A DNA stretch of 64,000 nucleotides from Actinomadura pelletieri DSM 43383. GTDB lineage: Bacteria; Actinomycetota; Actinomycetes; Streptosporangiales; Streptosporangiaceae. This document shows, piece by piece, positions 1-7,941 of the stretch. Location of the stretch: contig NZ_RBWU01000004.1 in assembly GCF_003634705.1 (NCBI RefSeq), positions 186,001 to 250,000 on the forward strand, read 5' to 3'. The position numbers and the translations under genes are program-made. Below the pieces are notes generated by a model. The model was not told where the DNA came from and searched no databases. It saw only the letters and a program-made list of their open reading frames with translations. Within the stretch, counting starts at the first letter, position 1. Every line of letters starts with the position of its first letter.

Positions 1-1404
1 GCGCGGCTCGGCAAGCACGGCATCACCGGCAACTCCCGGGTGATGCGGTCCAACGGCGGCGCGATGACGTTCGCGCGGGCGCAGCACCTGCCGATCACGC
101 TGGTGGAGTCCGGACCGGCCGCCGGGGTGATCGCGGCGGCGGCGGTCGGCACGGCGATGGGCGCCACCGACGTGATCACGCTCGACATCGGCGGCACGAC
201 CGCGAAGACGTCCCTCATCGAGGGCGGCGAGGTCAGGGTCACCACCGACTACCGCGTCGACTGGACGCCCGGCTCGCCCGGCTACCCGATCAAGGCGCCG
301 GTCGTGGACATCGTCGAGATCGGCGCGGGCGGTGGCTCCATAGCCTGGGTCGACGAGCGCGGACGCCTCGGGCTCGGGCCGCGGAGCGCGGGCGCGGAAC
401 CCGGCCCCGCCTGTTACCCCAACGGTGGCGCGGAGCCGACGCTGACCGACGCGAACCTCGTCGCCGGGCGGCTCAACCCCGACAACTTCCTCGGCGGCCA
501 GATGCGGGTGTCGGTCGAACGTGCCCGTGCCGCGCTGGCCGAGGTCGGCGCGGCGCTCGGGCTGGACGCCGAGGCGACGGCCCTCGGCGTGATCCGGCTC
601 GCGAACGCCAAGATGCTGAACGCGATCAAGCTGGTGTCGGTGCGCCGGGGCCATGACCCCCGCGACTTCTCCCTTATGGCGTTCGGGGGCGGCGGCGCCG
701 TCCACGCGCTGGCGCTCGGCGCGGAACTCAAGGCGAAGAACGTCGTGATCCCGCGGATGCCGGCCAACTTCTCGGCGGTCGGAATGCTCATGACCCGGCT
801 CAAGTCCGACTGGGTGCGCACGCGCGTGCTGCCGGTCGCGGCGCCGTCCGACCCGGAGTGGACGTCGGTGTGGGAGTCGCTGAAACGGCAGGCCGCCGGC
901 TACTTCGCCGCCGAGTCGGTCGACGCGGGCGCGCTGACCTTCACCGGCTCGGTCGACGCCCGCTACCTGGGCCAGGAGCACACCGTCACCATCCCCGTCG
1001 ACACGGCCGCGCCGATCGAGACCATCCTCGGCGGCTTCCACGACGCGCACGAGCGCCTCTACACGTTCCGGCTGGACGTCCCGGTCCAGGTGGTGAACTT
1101 CCGCCTGGCCGCGGCCGCCGCCGAACCCGCGTCCGCCGTGGCCTGGAGCCCCGACCCGGACGCGAGCGTCGACGCCGCCCGCAAGGGCGTCCGGCGGGTC
1201 CTGTTCGAGGACGGCGGCGCGCTGGACTGCCCCTACTACGACCGTGAACTGCTGCCGGTCGGCGCCGCGCTGAGCGGGCCGTCCATCATCGAGGAGTCCG
1301 GCACCTCGACGGTCGTCCATCCCGGCCAGACGGCGGTCGTCGACGACCAGGGCAACCTCGTCGTCGCACTGTCCGCCCGTCCCGACGAGCGGAGCGGCGC
1401 ATGA
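1..1404 (+). CDS. hyuA: Hydantoinase/oxoprolinase A subunit, 5'-truncated by window edge
   Basis: C-terminal 467 residues of a HyuA/5-oxoprolinase-A family protein; the frame is open from base 1, so the start lies outside the window. These ASKHA-fold proteins act with a HyuB partner in ATP-dependent hydrolysis or carboxylation of cyclic amides, hydantoins or ketones. The phosphate-binding stretch LDIGGTTAKTSL (about nt 181-216) and the family-typical EIGAGGGSIAWVD and AGAEPGPACY stretches are visible. The family is usually about 680 residues, so roughly one third is missing. It overlaps hyuB by 4 nt (ATGA). The substrate cannot be read from sequence; the hydro-lyase and lyase genes downstream suggest a cyclic precursor of a dicarboxylate (inference). 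Confidence 0.9.
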   Translation, partial: ARLGKHGITGNSRVMRSNGGAMTFARAQHLPITLVESGPAAGVIAAAAVGTAMGATDVITLDIGGTTAKTSLIEGGEVRVTTDYRVDWTPGSPGYPIKAPVVDIVEIGAGGGSIAWVDERGRLGLGPRSAGAEPGPACYPNGGAEPTLTDANLVAGRLNPDNFLGGQMRVSVERARAALAEVGAALGLDAEATALGVIRLANAKMLNAIKLVSVRRGHDPRDFSLMAFGGGGAVHALALGAELKAKNVVIPRMPANFSAVGMLMTRLKSDWVRTRVLPVAAPSDPEWTSVWESLKRQAAGYFAAESVDAGALTFTGSVDARYLGQEHTVTIPVDTAAPIETILGGFHDAHERLYTFRLDVPVQVVNFRLAAAAAEPASAVAWSPDPDASVDAARKGVRRVLFEDGGALDCPYYDRELLPVGAALSGPSIIEESGTSTVVHPGQTAVVDDQGNLVVALSARPDERSGA

Positions 1405-3077
1405 GCACCTCCATCGACCCGTTCGAACTGGAGATCATCTCCGAGCATGTGTCGGCGACCGCCGACGAGATGTTCATCACCACGACCCGCACCGCGCAGA
1501 GCGCCATGATCTACGAGGTGCTCGACTTCTCGGTCGGCGTCACCGACGCGACCGGGCGGCTCGTCACCCAGGGCAACGGCCTGACGATCCTGCTGCGCAT
1601 CTTCGGCGAGCAGGTCAGGGACACGCTGCGGATGTACGGGGCGGACGGGCTCACCGACGGCGACATCGTGATGACCAACGACCCCTACGGCCCCGGCGGC
1701 AGCCACCTCAACGACATGACGCTGGTGATGCCGGTGTTCGTGGACGGTGAGATCGTCGCCTTCACCTGTAACCAGGCGCACTGGGCCGACGTCGGCGGCA
1801 AGGACCCCGGCAGCGTGAGCGTCGACGCCACCGACATCTTCCAGGAGGGCCTGCAACTGCCCCGGGTGAAGATCTTCAAGGCGGGGGTGCTGGACGACGA
1901 GCTGGCCCGCATCCTGCAGAGCAACTCCCGGCTTCCCCAGGTGGCGCTCGGCGACCTGCACGCGCAGGCCGCCTCGGTGAAGGTCGGCGCACAGCGGATC
2001 AAGGAGATCTGCGCGCGGCACGGCGTCGAGGCCTTCCGGGCGGCCGTCGCGCGGGGGATCGAGACCACCGACGCGCAGGTCGGGGCGGCGCTGGCCGCGA
2101 TTCCCGCCGGAACCTACCGGGCGGAGGACAAGCTCGTGTTCGCCGGCCGGGAGGCGGTCGTCAAGGTCGCCGTCACGCTCGACGGCGAACGGCTGGTGTG
2201 CGACTTCGCGGGCACCGACCCGCAGATCGACGGCACCCCGGTGAACTGCGGGCCCGCCGGGCTGCTGGCCGCCGCGAGCGTCGTGTTCAAGGCGCTGGCC
2301 GGCGCGGACGCGAAGGTCAACGAGGGCATCTTCCAGCGGCTCGACGTGCGGTGCCCGTCCGGGACCGTGTTCACCACGACACCGCCGCACGCCCTGTCGA
2401 TCTACTTCCAGGGCGTCGCCCTCGCCGCCGACCTGATCTGGCGGGCGCTGGCGCCGGTCGTCCCGGAGCGGCTGCCCGCCGGGCACTACCTCGACGCGGG
2501 CATCGTCATCATCGCCGGCCCCGCCGACGGCCCCGGCGGCATGTTCATCATGAACGAGCCGAACCCCGGCGGCTGGGGCGCGGGCCAGGGCGCCGACGGG
2601 CAGCGCGGCCTCGTCGCCATCCACGGCGGCGACTCGCTGAACATCCCCGTGGAGGTGGTCGAGCAGCGGTATCCGGTGCGCATCGGACGGTACGCGCTCG
2701 ACACGTGCGAGGCGGGCGCCGGGCAGTGGCGCGGCGGCGAGGGCGTCGTCCGGGAGTACGAGGTGCTCACCGACTGGGCCATGATCGCGTCCCTGGGCAA
2801 CAACCGGGACGGCGCTCCGTGGGGCCTGCGCGGCGGCGCGGACGGAACCCGCTCCCGCTGCGAGGTGCTGCGGCTCGACGGCACCGTCGAGACCCACTTC
2901 GAGAGCACGAAGGTCCACCTGCACCGCGGCGACCTCGCGCGGATCGTGACCGGCACCGGCGGCGGCTGGGGCGACCCCGCGTCGCGCGCCGCCGGCGACC
3001 TCGCCGCCGACGTGCGCGACGGGTTCGTCTCCGAGCGGGAGGCGGCCGACCTGTACGGCGCGCCCCGGGGAGCGTGA
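1401..3077 (+). CDS. hyuB: Hydantoinase/oxoprolinase B subunit
   Basis: 558 residues, normal length for HyuB (hydantoinase B/oxoprolinase family). The N-terminus SIDPFELEIISEHVSATADEM, the TNDPYGPGGSHLNDM block (about residues 92-106) and the glycine-rich C-terminal part (GGWGDP) are characteristic. It should form the catalytic complex with HyuA. The ATG overlaps the hyuA stop, giving translational coupling. The last base triplets overlap possible starts of the LeuC-like gene. The substrate is unknown. Confidence 0.9.
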   Translation: MSTSIDPFELEIISEHVSATADEMFITTTRTAQSAMIYEVLDFSVGVTDATGRLVTQGNGLTILLRIFGEQVRDTLRMYGADGLTDGDIVMTNDPYGPGGSHLNDMTLVMPVFVDGEIVAFTCNQAHWADVGGKDPGSVSVDATDIFQEGLQLPRVKIFKAGVLDDELARILQSNSRLPQVALGDLHAQAASVKVGAQRIKEICARHGVEAFRAAVARGIETTDAQVGAALAAIPAGTYRAEDKLVFAGREAVVKVAVTLDGERLVCDFAGTDPQIDGTPVNCGPAGLLAAASVVFKALAGADAKVNEGIFQRLDVRCPSGTVFTTTPPHALSIYFQGVALAADLIWRALAPVVPERLPAGHYLDAGIVIIAGPADGPGGMFIMNEPNPGGWGAGQGADGQRGLVAIHGGDSLNIPVEVVEQRYPVRIGRYALDTCEAGAGQWRGGEGVVREYEVLTDWAMIASLGNNRDGAPWGLRGGADGTRSRCEVLRLDGTVETHFESTKVHLHRGDLARIVTGTGGGWGDPASRAAGDLAADVRDGFVSEREAADLYGAPRGA

Positions 3078-3088
3078 CCGGCGTGGGG

Positions 3089-4354
3089 ATGACCATCGCG
3101 GAGAAGATCCTCGCCCGGCACAGCGCCCACGACACGCTCGCCCCCGGCGACCTCGCCGTCGTCGAGGTCGACACCGCCGTGCCGCTCGACCTGAACTTCT
3201 ACCCGGAGGCGTGGTCCGAGCCGGTGTCGGTGTTCGACCCCGACAAGGTCGTCGTGATCTTCGACCACATTGTGCCCGCGCCTAACCACCGGGTCGCCCA
3301 GTCGTTGGAGCGGGGCCGCGCCTTCGTGGAGCGGCTCGGCATCACGCGCTTCCACGACGTCGGCGCCCGGCAGGGCATCTGCCACCAGGTGATCGCGGAC
3401 GTGCCGTACGCGCGGCCGGGGGAGATTCTCGTCTGCTGCGACAGCCACACCTGCTCCAGCGGCGCGTTCAACTGCGCCGCCCGCGGCATCGGCACCCCGG
3501 AACTGATCTACGTGCTCGCCAAGGGCAGGACGTGGTTCCAGGTCGGGCCCACCATCCGGTACGACCTGCTGGGCGGGCTGCGGGACGGGGTCACCACCAA
3601 GGACCTCTTCCTGCACATCGCCGGCGTCTACGGCGACCACGTCGGCTGCAACGTCGAGTTCGGCGGCCCCGGGCTCGCCGCGCTCACCATCGACCAGCGC
3701 CGGACGCTGTGCACGATGTGCGCCGAGATCAGCGCCGAGTTCGCCATCATGGAGCCTGACGACGTCCTCGCCGCCTACATGGCCGAGCGCGGCGTCGGCA
3801 TGGACGACGCGGTGTGGCCAGACGCCGACGCCGTCTACCAGGACCGGCGCGCGATCGACCTCGGCGCCATCGAACCGATGGTCGGCCTGCCGGACTCGGT
3901 CGTGGGCAACACCGCGCCGGTCGCGTCGGTCGAGGGGGTGCCGATCACCCGGGCGTTCGTCGGCTCCTGCTCCAACGGGACGCTGGAGGACCTGCGCCAG
4001 GTCGCCGCCGTCCTGGCGGGAAACCGCGTCCACCCCGGCGTCCAGCTCCTCGTCACGCCGGGCTCGCAGGAGATCCACCGGCGGGCGCTCGAAGAGGGCA
4101 CCCTCGCCACGCTCATCGACGCGGGCGCGCTCGTCACGACGTCGTCCTGCGGCATGTGCGCCGGGTTCGTCAACGCGCTGTCGGCCAAGGACGTGTGCAT
4201 CGCGTCGAGCACCCGCAACTTCAAGGGGCGCATGGGCCATCCCGACGCGCGGATCCATCTCGCCTCGTCCCGGACCGTCGCCCTGTCCGCGCTGGCGGGC
4301 CACATCACCGCCGGGACGCGGCGACCGGAGGACGCGGAGGTGACGCCGGCATGA
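3089..4354 (+). CDS. LeuC-like hydro-lyase large subunit (aconitase superfamily)
   Basis: 421 residues related to the large subunit of 3-isopropylmalate dehydratase, homoaconitase and dimethylmaleate hydratase. Starts with MTIAEKILARHS, the usual LeuC beginning, has CCDSHTCSSGAF, and keeps cysteines for a [4Fe-4S] cluster in GSCSNGTLEDLR and SSCGMCAG. GTG 3074 and GTG 3083 are in-frame alternatives; the GGGGAG at 3067-3072 fits GTG 3083 best by spacing, ATG 3089 best by family alignment. The position between hyuAB and a PEP-mutase-family lyase argues against leucine biosynthesis and for catabolic hydration of an unsaturated dicarboxylate (inference). Confidence 0.85.
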   Translation: MTIAEKILARHSAHDTLAPGDLAVVEVDTAVPLDLNFYPEAWSEPVSVFDPDKVVVIFDHIVPAPNHRVAQSLERGRAFVERLGITRFHDVGARQGICHQVIADVPYARPGEILVCCDSHTCSSGAFNCAARGIGTPELIYVLAKGRTWFQVGPTIRYDLLGGLRDGVTTKDLFLHIAGVYGDHVGCNVEFGGPGLAALTIDQRRTLCTMCAEISAEFAIMEPDDVLAAYMAERGVGMDDAVWPDADAVYQDRRAIDLGAIEPMVGLPDSVVGNTAPVASVEGVPITRAFVGSCSNGTLEDLRQVAAVLAGNRVHPGVQLLVTPGSQEIHRRALEEGTLATLIDAGALVTTSSCGMCAGFVNALSAKDVCIASSTRNFKGRMGHPDARIHLASSRTVALSALAGHITAGTRRPEDAEVTPA

Positions 4355-4854
4355 GGACCACCGGACGGGTGTGGTGCTTCGGCGACGACATCAACACCGA
4401 CCTGATCGAGCCGTCGTCGGTGGTGCTGCTGTCGACGGCGGAGAAGGCCCGGCACTGCTTCGAGGCGAACCGGCCGGGCTGGGTCGACCTGGTCGAACCG
4501 GGCGACCTCGTGGTCGCGGGCCGCAACTTCGGGACCGGGTCCAGCCGCCCGGCGGCCCTCACCCTGCGCGCGGCGGGCATCGCCGGGATCATCGCGGAGT
4601 CGGTGAACGGCCTGTTCTTCCGCAACTGCGTGAACTTCGCCGTCCCGGCGCTGTCGTGCCCCGGCATCACCGGCGCCGTGACGGAGGGCGACGTCGTCAC
4701 CTTCGACCCGGCGGACGGCTCGGTCCGCAACGACACGACGGGCGCGACGTTGCGCGGCCGGCCCTGGGCGCCCGAACTGATCGAGATCCTCGACGCGGGC
4801 GGCCTCATCCGCCAGTTGGAGGCCGAGGGCCTGCTGATGGAGTCCCCATGACGC
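4351..4854 (+). CDS. LeuD-like hydro-lyase small subunit
   Basis: The true stop is the TGA at 4849-4851, giving 166 residues; the listed end includes three bases shared with the next gene. Small swivel subunit of the aconitase superfamily: FGDDINTDLIEPS near the N-terminus and GRNFGTGSSRPAA (the substrate-pocket loop, about residues 57-69). Together with the LeuC-like protein it would make a heterodimeric Fe-S hydro-lyase. ATGA overlaps on both sides place it in one translationally coupled operon. Short for LeuD (about 200), nearer to archaeal-type and dimethylmaleate-hydratase-type small subunits. Confidence 0.85.
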
Positions 4855-5732
4855 CCGCCACGTCCCCCTCCCGAACCGGGGGAGCGGCGTTGCTCGACCT
4901 GGCGCGCCAGGGCCCGGTGATGCTCGCCGGCTGCTACGACGGCCTCTCCGCGGCGGCGCTTCAGGAGGCGGGGTTCCGCGCCCTGGCCGTCTCGGGCGCG
5001 GGCGTCTCGGCGAGCCTGCTCGGCGTCCCCGACCTCGGGCTGCTCACGCTCACCGAACTCGTCGGGGCCGTCCGGCACATCGCCGCGCGCTCTGCGGTGC
5101 CCGTCGTGGTGGACGCCGACACGGGTTTCGGCAACCAGCTCAACGTGGCCCGCACCGTCGAGGAGCTGACGGCCGTGGGCGTGGCCGCGATCCAGCTCGA
5201 GGACCAGGTGTCGCCGAAGAGATGCGGGCATCTCGACGGCAAGGCGGTGGTCGGCGCCGAGGAGTTCGTCGCGAAGATCGCCGCCGCCGACCACGCCCGA
5301 GCCGGCCGCGACACCCTGCTGATCGCGCGCACGGACGCGCTCGCCGTCGAGGGCCTCGACAGCGCGGTGGATCGCGCGAACCGCTGCCTGGACGCGGGCG
5401 CCGACGTGACGTTCGTGGAGGCGCCCCGCACCCTCGCCGACCTCGACGCGATCGCCGAACGGGTGCCAGGGCCGAAGCTGTACAACCTCGCGACCGGCGG
5501 GCGCAGCCCGTCGCTCACGGTCAGGGAACTCGGCGAACGCGGCTTCGACCTGGTCGTCCTTCCGGCGGTCGCGATGTTCGCCGCCCTGGAGTCGATGCGG
5601 CGGGTCGCGGGGGCCGTGCTGGCGGCGGGGGACGACACCCCCGTCGCGGACCTGGGCCTGACGGTGACGGACTTCTACGGCGCGGTCGGCCTCGAACGCT
5701 GGCTCGACCTCGACGCCCGCTTCGCGGGCTGA
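4848..5732 (+). CDS. Isocitrate lyase/PEP mutase family carbon-carbon lyase
   Basis: 294 residues of the isocitrate lyase/phosphoenolpyruvate mutase superfamily, the size of 2-methylisocitrate lyase, 2,3-dimethylmalate lyase and oxaloacetate decarboxylase. The Mg-binding VDADTGFG (residues 88-95) and catalytic-loop motif KRCGH (124-128) are intact, as is the QLEDQ stretch, so it is likely active in retro-aldol cleavage of a substituted malate to pyruvate or glyoxylate plus an acid. Starts on an ATG overlapping the leuD-like stop. The pairing with a LeuCD-like hydro-lyase resembles the end of nicotinate fermentation (dimethylmaleate hydratase, then 2,3-dimethylmalate lyase); that assignment is an inference. 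Confidence 0.85.
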   Translation: MTPATSPSRTGGAALLDLARQGPVMLAGCYDGLSAAALQEAGFRALAVSGAGVSASLLGVPDLGLLTLTELVGAVRHIAARSAVPVVVDADTGFGNQLNVARTVEELTAVGVAAIQLEDQVSPKRCGHLDGKAVVGAEEFVAKIAAADHARAGRDTLLIARTDALAVEGLDSAVDRANRCLDAGADVTFVEAPRTLADLDAIAERVPGPKLYNLATGGRSPSLTVRELGERGFDLVVLPAVAMFAALESMRRVAGAVLAAGDDTPVADLGLTVTDFYGAVGLERWLDLDARFAG

Positions 5733-5743
5733 GGCCCCGCAGG

Positions 5744-5772
5744 GGTCCCGGCCGGGTTCTCCGGCCGGGACC
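5744..5772. terminator. Bidirectional hairpin between convergent operons
   Basis: A 12-bp perfect inverted repeat (GGTCCCGGCCGG at 5744-5755, complement at 5761-5772) with a 5-nt GTTCT loop fills the gap between the lyase stop and the GntR stop. No clear U tract on either strand, as is common for actinomycete terminators. Confidence 0.65.
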
Positions 5773-6450
5773 TCACGGCTTCTGCGTCTCGGCGAGGGAC
5801 GCGCCGGTGTGCCGGACGTGCTCGCGCATCAGCCGCTCGGCCAGCTCGGCGTCGCCCGCCAGGATCGCCTTCGCGACCTGTTCGTGCTCGTCCACGGAGT
5901 CGCTGACCGAGACCCGGGCCTTGGACGAGGCGGCGGTGACGAGGTTGCGGAGCTGGATGCCCAGCGCCTGGCGGCGGAACCGCCCGACCAGGTCGGTGAG
6001 CAGCTCGTTCCCCGCGATCCGCATGATCAGGTTGTGGAACTCCTCGTTGTGCTCCAGGTACGAGGTGAGGTCCACCGTCTCGCGGAAGCGGGCGTTCTCC
6101 TCCAGGGCGGCCTCCAGGCGCGCCCGGTGGTCGCCCTCGTCGATGCGCCGCGCGGCGACCGCCGCCGCCTCGCCCTCCAGGACCCGGCGCACGTCGTACA
6201 GCTCTTCGATGTCACGCCGGGTCAGCCGCCGCACCAGCGCGCCCCGGTTCGGCTCCATCGTGACGAGCCCCTCGGCCGCGAGCCGTCCGAACGCCTCGCG
6301 GAGCGGTCCCCGGCTGACGTTCAGCTCCGTGGTCAGGTCCGTCTCGATGAGCCGCTGACCGGCCGCGAACTCGCCGCGCTGGATGCGCTCGCGCAGTTCG
6401 TCGACGACGCGTTCGACCGTCGTCCCCCGGGGCTTTCGTGATGTCGCCAT
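5773..6450 (-). CDS. GntR family regulator with FCD ligand domain
   Basis: 225 residues. N-terminal winged helix (VERVVDELRERIQRGEFAAGQRLIETDLTTELNVSRGPLREAFGRLAAEGLV, residues about 10-60) followed by an all-helical FCD domain with metal-ligand-type residues (DEFHNLI-like EEFHNLIMRIAGN and the late DSVDEHEQVAKAI). FCD regulators usually repress catabolic operons and release DNA on binding a carboxylate. The start chosen, MATSRKPRGTT, is the first ATG after the spacer; the upstream extension is not protein-like. It lies between the hyu/leu/lyase operon (convergent) and the ABC importer operon (divergent), so it probably controls both; candidate operators are in the divergent gap. Confidence 0.9.
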   Translation of the reverse strand: MATSRKPRGTTVERVVDELRERIQRGEFAAGQRLIETDLTTELNVSRGPLREAFGRLAAEGLVTMEPNRGALVRRLTRRDIEELYDVRRVLEGEAAAVAARRIDEGDHRARLEAALEENARFRETVDLTSYLEHNEEFHNLIMRIAGNELLTDLVGRFRRQALGIQLRNLVTAASSKARVSVSDSVDEHEQVAKAILAGDAELAERLMREHVRHTGASLAETQKP

Positions 6451-6493
6451 GCCGCCATCATCCCACAGGACCGGCAGTAGATAGGGACAAAAG

Positions 6494-6506
6494 TGTCCGA
6501 CAAGAA
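6494..6506. promoter_or_regulatory. Candidate GntR operator, site 1
   Basis: TGTCCGACAAGAA in the gap between the GntR gene and the NTF2-like gene. It matches site 2 at all but one position and fits the TNGTNNNACNA pattern of FadR/FCD-type operators except for the first base. It lies just upstream of a TTGACA (6510-6515) that could be a -35 box for the importer operon. Confidence 0.5.
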
Positions 6507-6534
6507 CTGTTGACAAACATGATTTCGATGACAC

Positions 6535-6549
6535 TCTTGTCCTACAAGA
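6535..6549. promoter_or_regulatory. Candidate GntR operator, site 2 (perfect palindrome)
   Basis: TCTTGT-CCT-ACAAGA is a perfect 6+3+6 inverted repeat. Its TTGTCCTACAA core matches the FCD-GntR consensus TNGTNNNACNA exactly. Same motif as site 1 (TGTCCnACAAGAA), offset 44 bp, about four helical turns, so one regulator could bind both on one DNA face. Confidence 0.6.
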
Positions 6550-6580
6550 ATATCATCGACTGTGCTTGGAGGGCAGGCCG

Positions 6581-7078
6581 ATGAACGATCGCGACGAGAT
6601 CCGCGACCAACTGGCCCGCGTGATCTACGCCATCGACCGCAACCGCCCCGACGAACTCGCCGACCTCCTGACCGAGGACTTCACCTACGGGATCACCCAG
6701 GAGGACGGCTCGGAGCTGACCTGGATCTACGGCCGGTCGGAGATGCTGGCCCGCTGCTTCGCCGTGGTCGGCGCCGTGGTCGCCGCGCAGCACGTCTGCG
6801 CCAACCTGCTCGTGGACGTCGACGGCGACACCGCGACGGCCATGACGAACCACATCGGCTACGTCGTGATGCCGGAGGACGGCGACGGGCCGCGCCGCGT
6901 CGTCACGATCGGCGGCCGCTGGTACGGCGACCTGGTCCGGGCGGCGGACGGCTGGAGGTTCTCCCGGCTCGTCTACGACCCCGTTTTCGTCGACCCGTAC
7001 CGGGACGACCTGCGTTCCTTCCCGCCACGCGGCGAGCGGATGACGGCCCCGGAACCGGCGGCCGCGGGGGGATCGTGA
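6581..7078 (+). CDS. SnoaL/NTF2-like domain protein
   Basis: 165 residues with the alpha+beta NTF2 cone pattern: a helical start (DEIRDQLARVIYAIDRNRPDELADLLTEDFTY) and later strands ending in GGRWYGDLVRAADGWRFSRLVYDPVF. This fold is used by ring-cleaving, dehydrating or isomerising enzymes and by binding proteins, so an enzymatic role on the imported compound is possible but unproved. Preceded by GGAGGG 7 nt before the ATG. First gene of the importer operon; its TGA overlaps the ATPase ATG (TGATG). Confidence 0.7.
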   Translation: MNDRDEIRDQLARVIYAIDRNRPDELADLLTEDFTYGITQEDGSELTWIYGRSEMLARCFAVVGAVVAAQHVCANLLVDVDGDTATAMTNHIGYVVMPEDGDGPRRVVTIGGRWYGDLVRAADGWRFSRLVYDPVFVDPYRDDLRSFPPRGERMTAPEPAAAGGS

Positions 7079-7941
7079 TGACGGCCTCCGACACGGCGAA
7101 GGCGCCGGACACGACGACCTCTACCCCGGCCGCCGCCCCCGGCGACGAGGCTGCGGTGTCGGTGACCGGGCTGCTGCACGACTTCTCCGGCGGCCACCGG
7201 GCGCTGGACGGCGTCGACCTGGACGTGCGGCGTGGCGAGTTCCTCTCGATCGTCGGACCGTCCGGCTGTGGCAAGTCGACGCTGCTGTCGTTCATCGCCG
7301 GGCTCGCGCGGCCGAGCGCCGGAACGGTCACCACCCTGGGCGGGACGCCCGAGCAGACGCGTCCCCGCATCGGCTTCGTGTTCCAGCGCGACGCGCTCCT
7401 CCCGTGGCGCACCGCGCTCGACAACGTGGCGCTGCCGCTGCGGTTGCGCGGCACACCGCGACGGGAGGCCCGCGCGACGGCCGCCGAGTGGCTCGAACGG
7501 GTCGGTCTGCCCCGGGCCGGTGCCAGGTACCCCCGGCAACTCTCCGGCGGTATGCGCAAACGCGTCGCGATCGCGGCCACCCTCGCCTACCGGCCCGAAC
7601 TGCTGCTCATGGACGAGCCGTTCAGCGCCCTGGACGTCCAGACCCGCCTCGCGATGGAGAACGACCTGCTGACCCTGTGGGCCGAGCAGCGCTCCACGGT
7701 CGTCTTCGTGACGCACGACCTGGAGGAGGCGGTCGGGCTGTCCGACCGGGTCGCGCTGCTGTCGGCGTCCCCGGGCCGGATCGTGGCGACCTACGACGTC
7801 CCCATCGAACGTCCCCGCGACCTGCTGGAGCTGCGCTTCGAGCCGTCCTTCCGGGAAACCAGCGAGACCATCTGGCACGACCTGCGCCGCGAGGTCGCCC
7901 GCGCCGAGAACGACCCCACCCAGGGAGAGGACCGACCATGA
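7078..7941 (+). CDS. ABC importer ATPase, nitrate/sulfonate/taurine type
   Basis: 287 residues. Walker A GPSGCGKST at 60-68, Q-loop FVFQRDALLPWR, signature LSGGMRKRV, Walker B LLLMDEP followed by D-loop SALD, and the switch histidine in VTHDLEEA: a complete, active NBD. The sequence resembles SsuB/TauB/ThiZ-like ATPases that pair with two BPD-type permeases. An alternative GTG lies 3 nt upstream. Part of the divergent operon facing the GntR gene. Confidence 0.9.
   Translation: MTASDTAKAPDTTTSTPAAAPGDEAAVSVTGLLHDFSGGHRALDGVDLDVRRGEFLSIVGPSGCGKSTLLSFIAGLARPSAGTVTTLGGTPEQTRPRIGFVFQRDALLPWRTALDNVALPLRLRGTPRREARATAAEWLERVGLPRAGARYPRQLSGGMRKRVAIAATLAYRPELLLMDEPFSALDVQTRLAMENDLLTLWAEQRSTVVFVTHDLEEAVGLSDRVALLSASPGRIVATYDVPIERPRDLLELRFEPSFRETSETIWHDLRREVARAENDPTQGEDRP

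Noticed and set aside
1236..2924. 562-codon minus-strand frame over hyuB
   Set aside because: Antisense shadow of a recognised gene; composition not protein-like.
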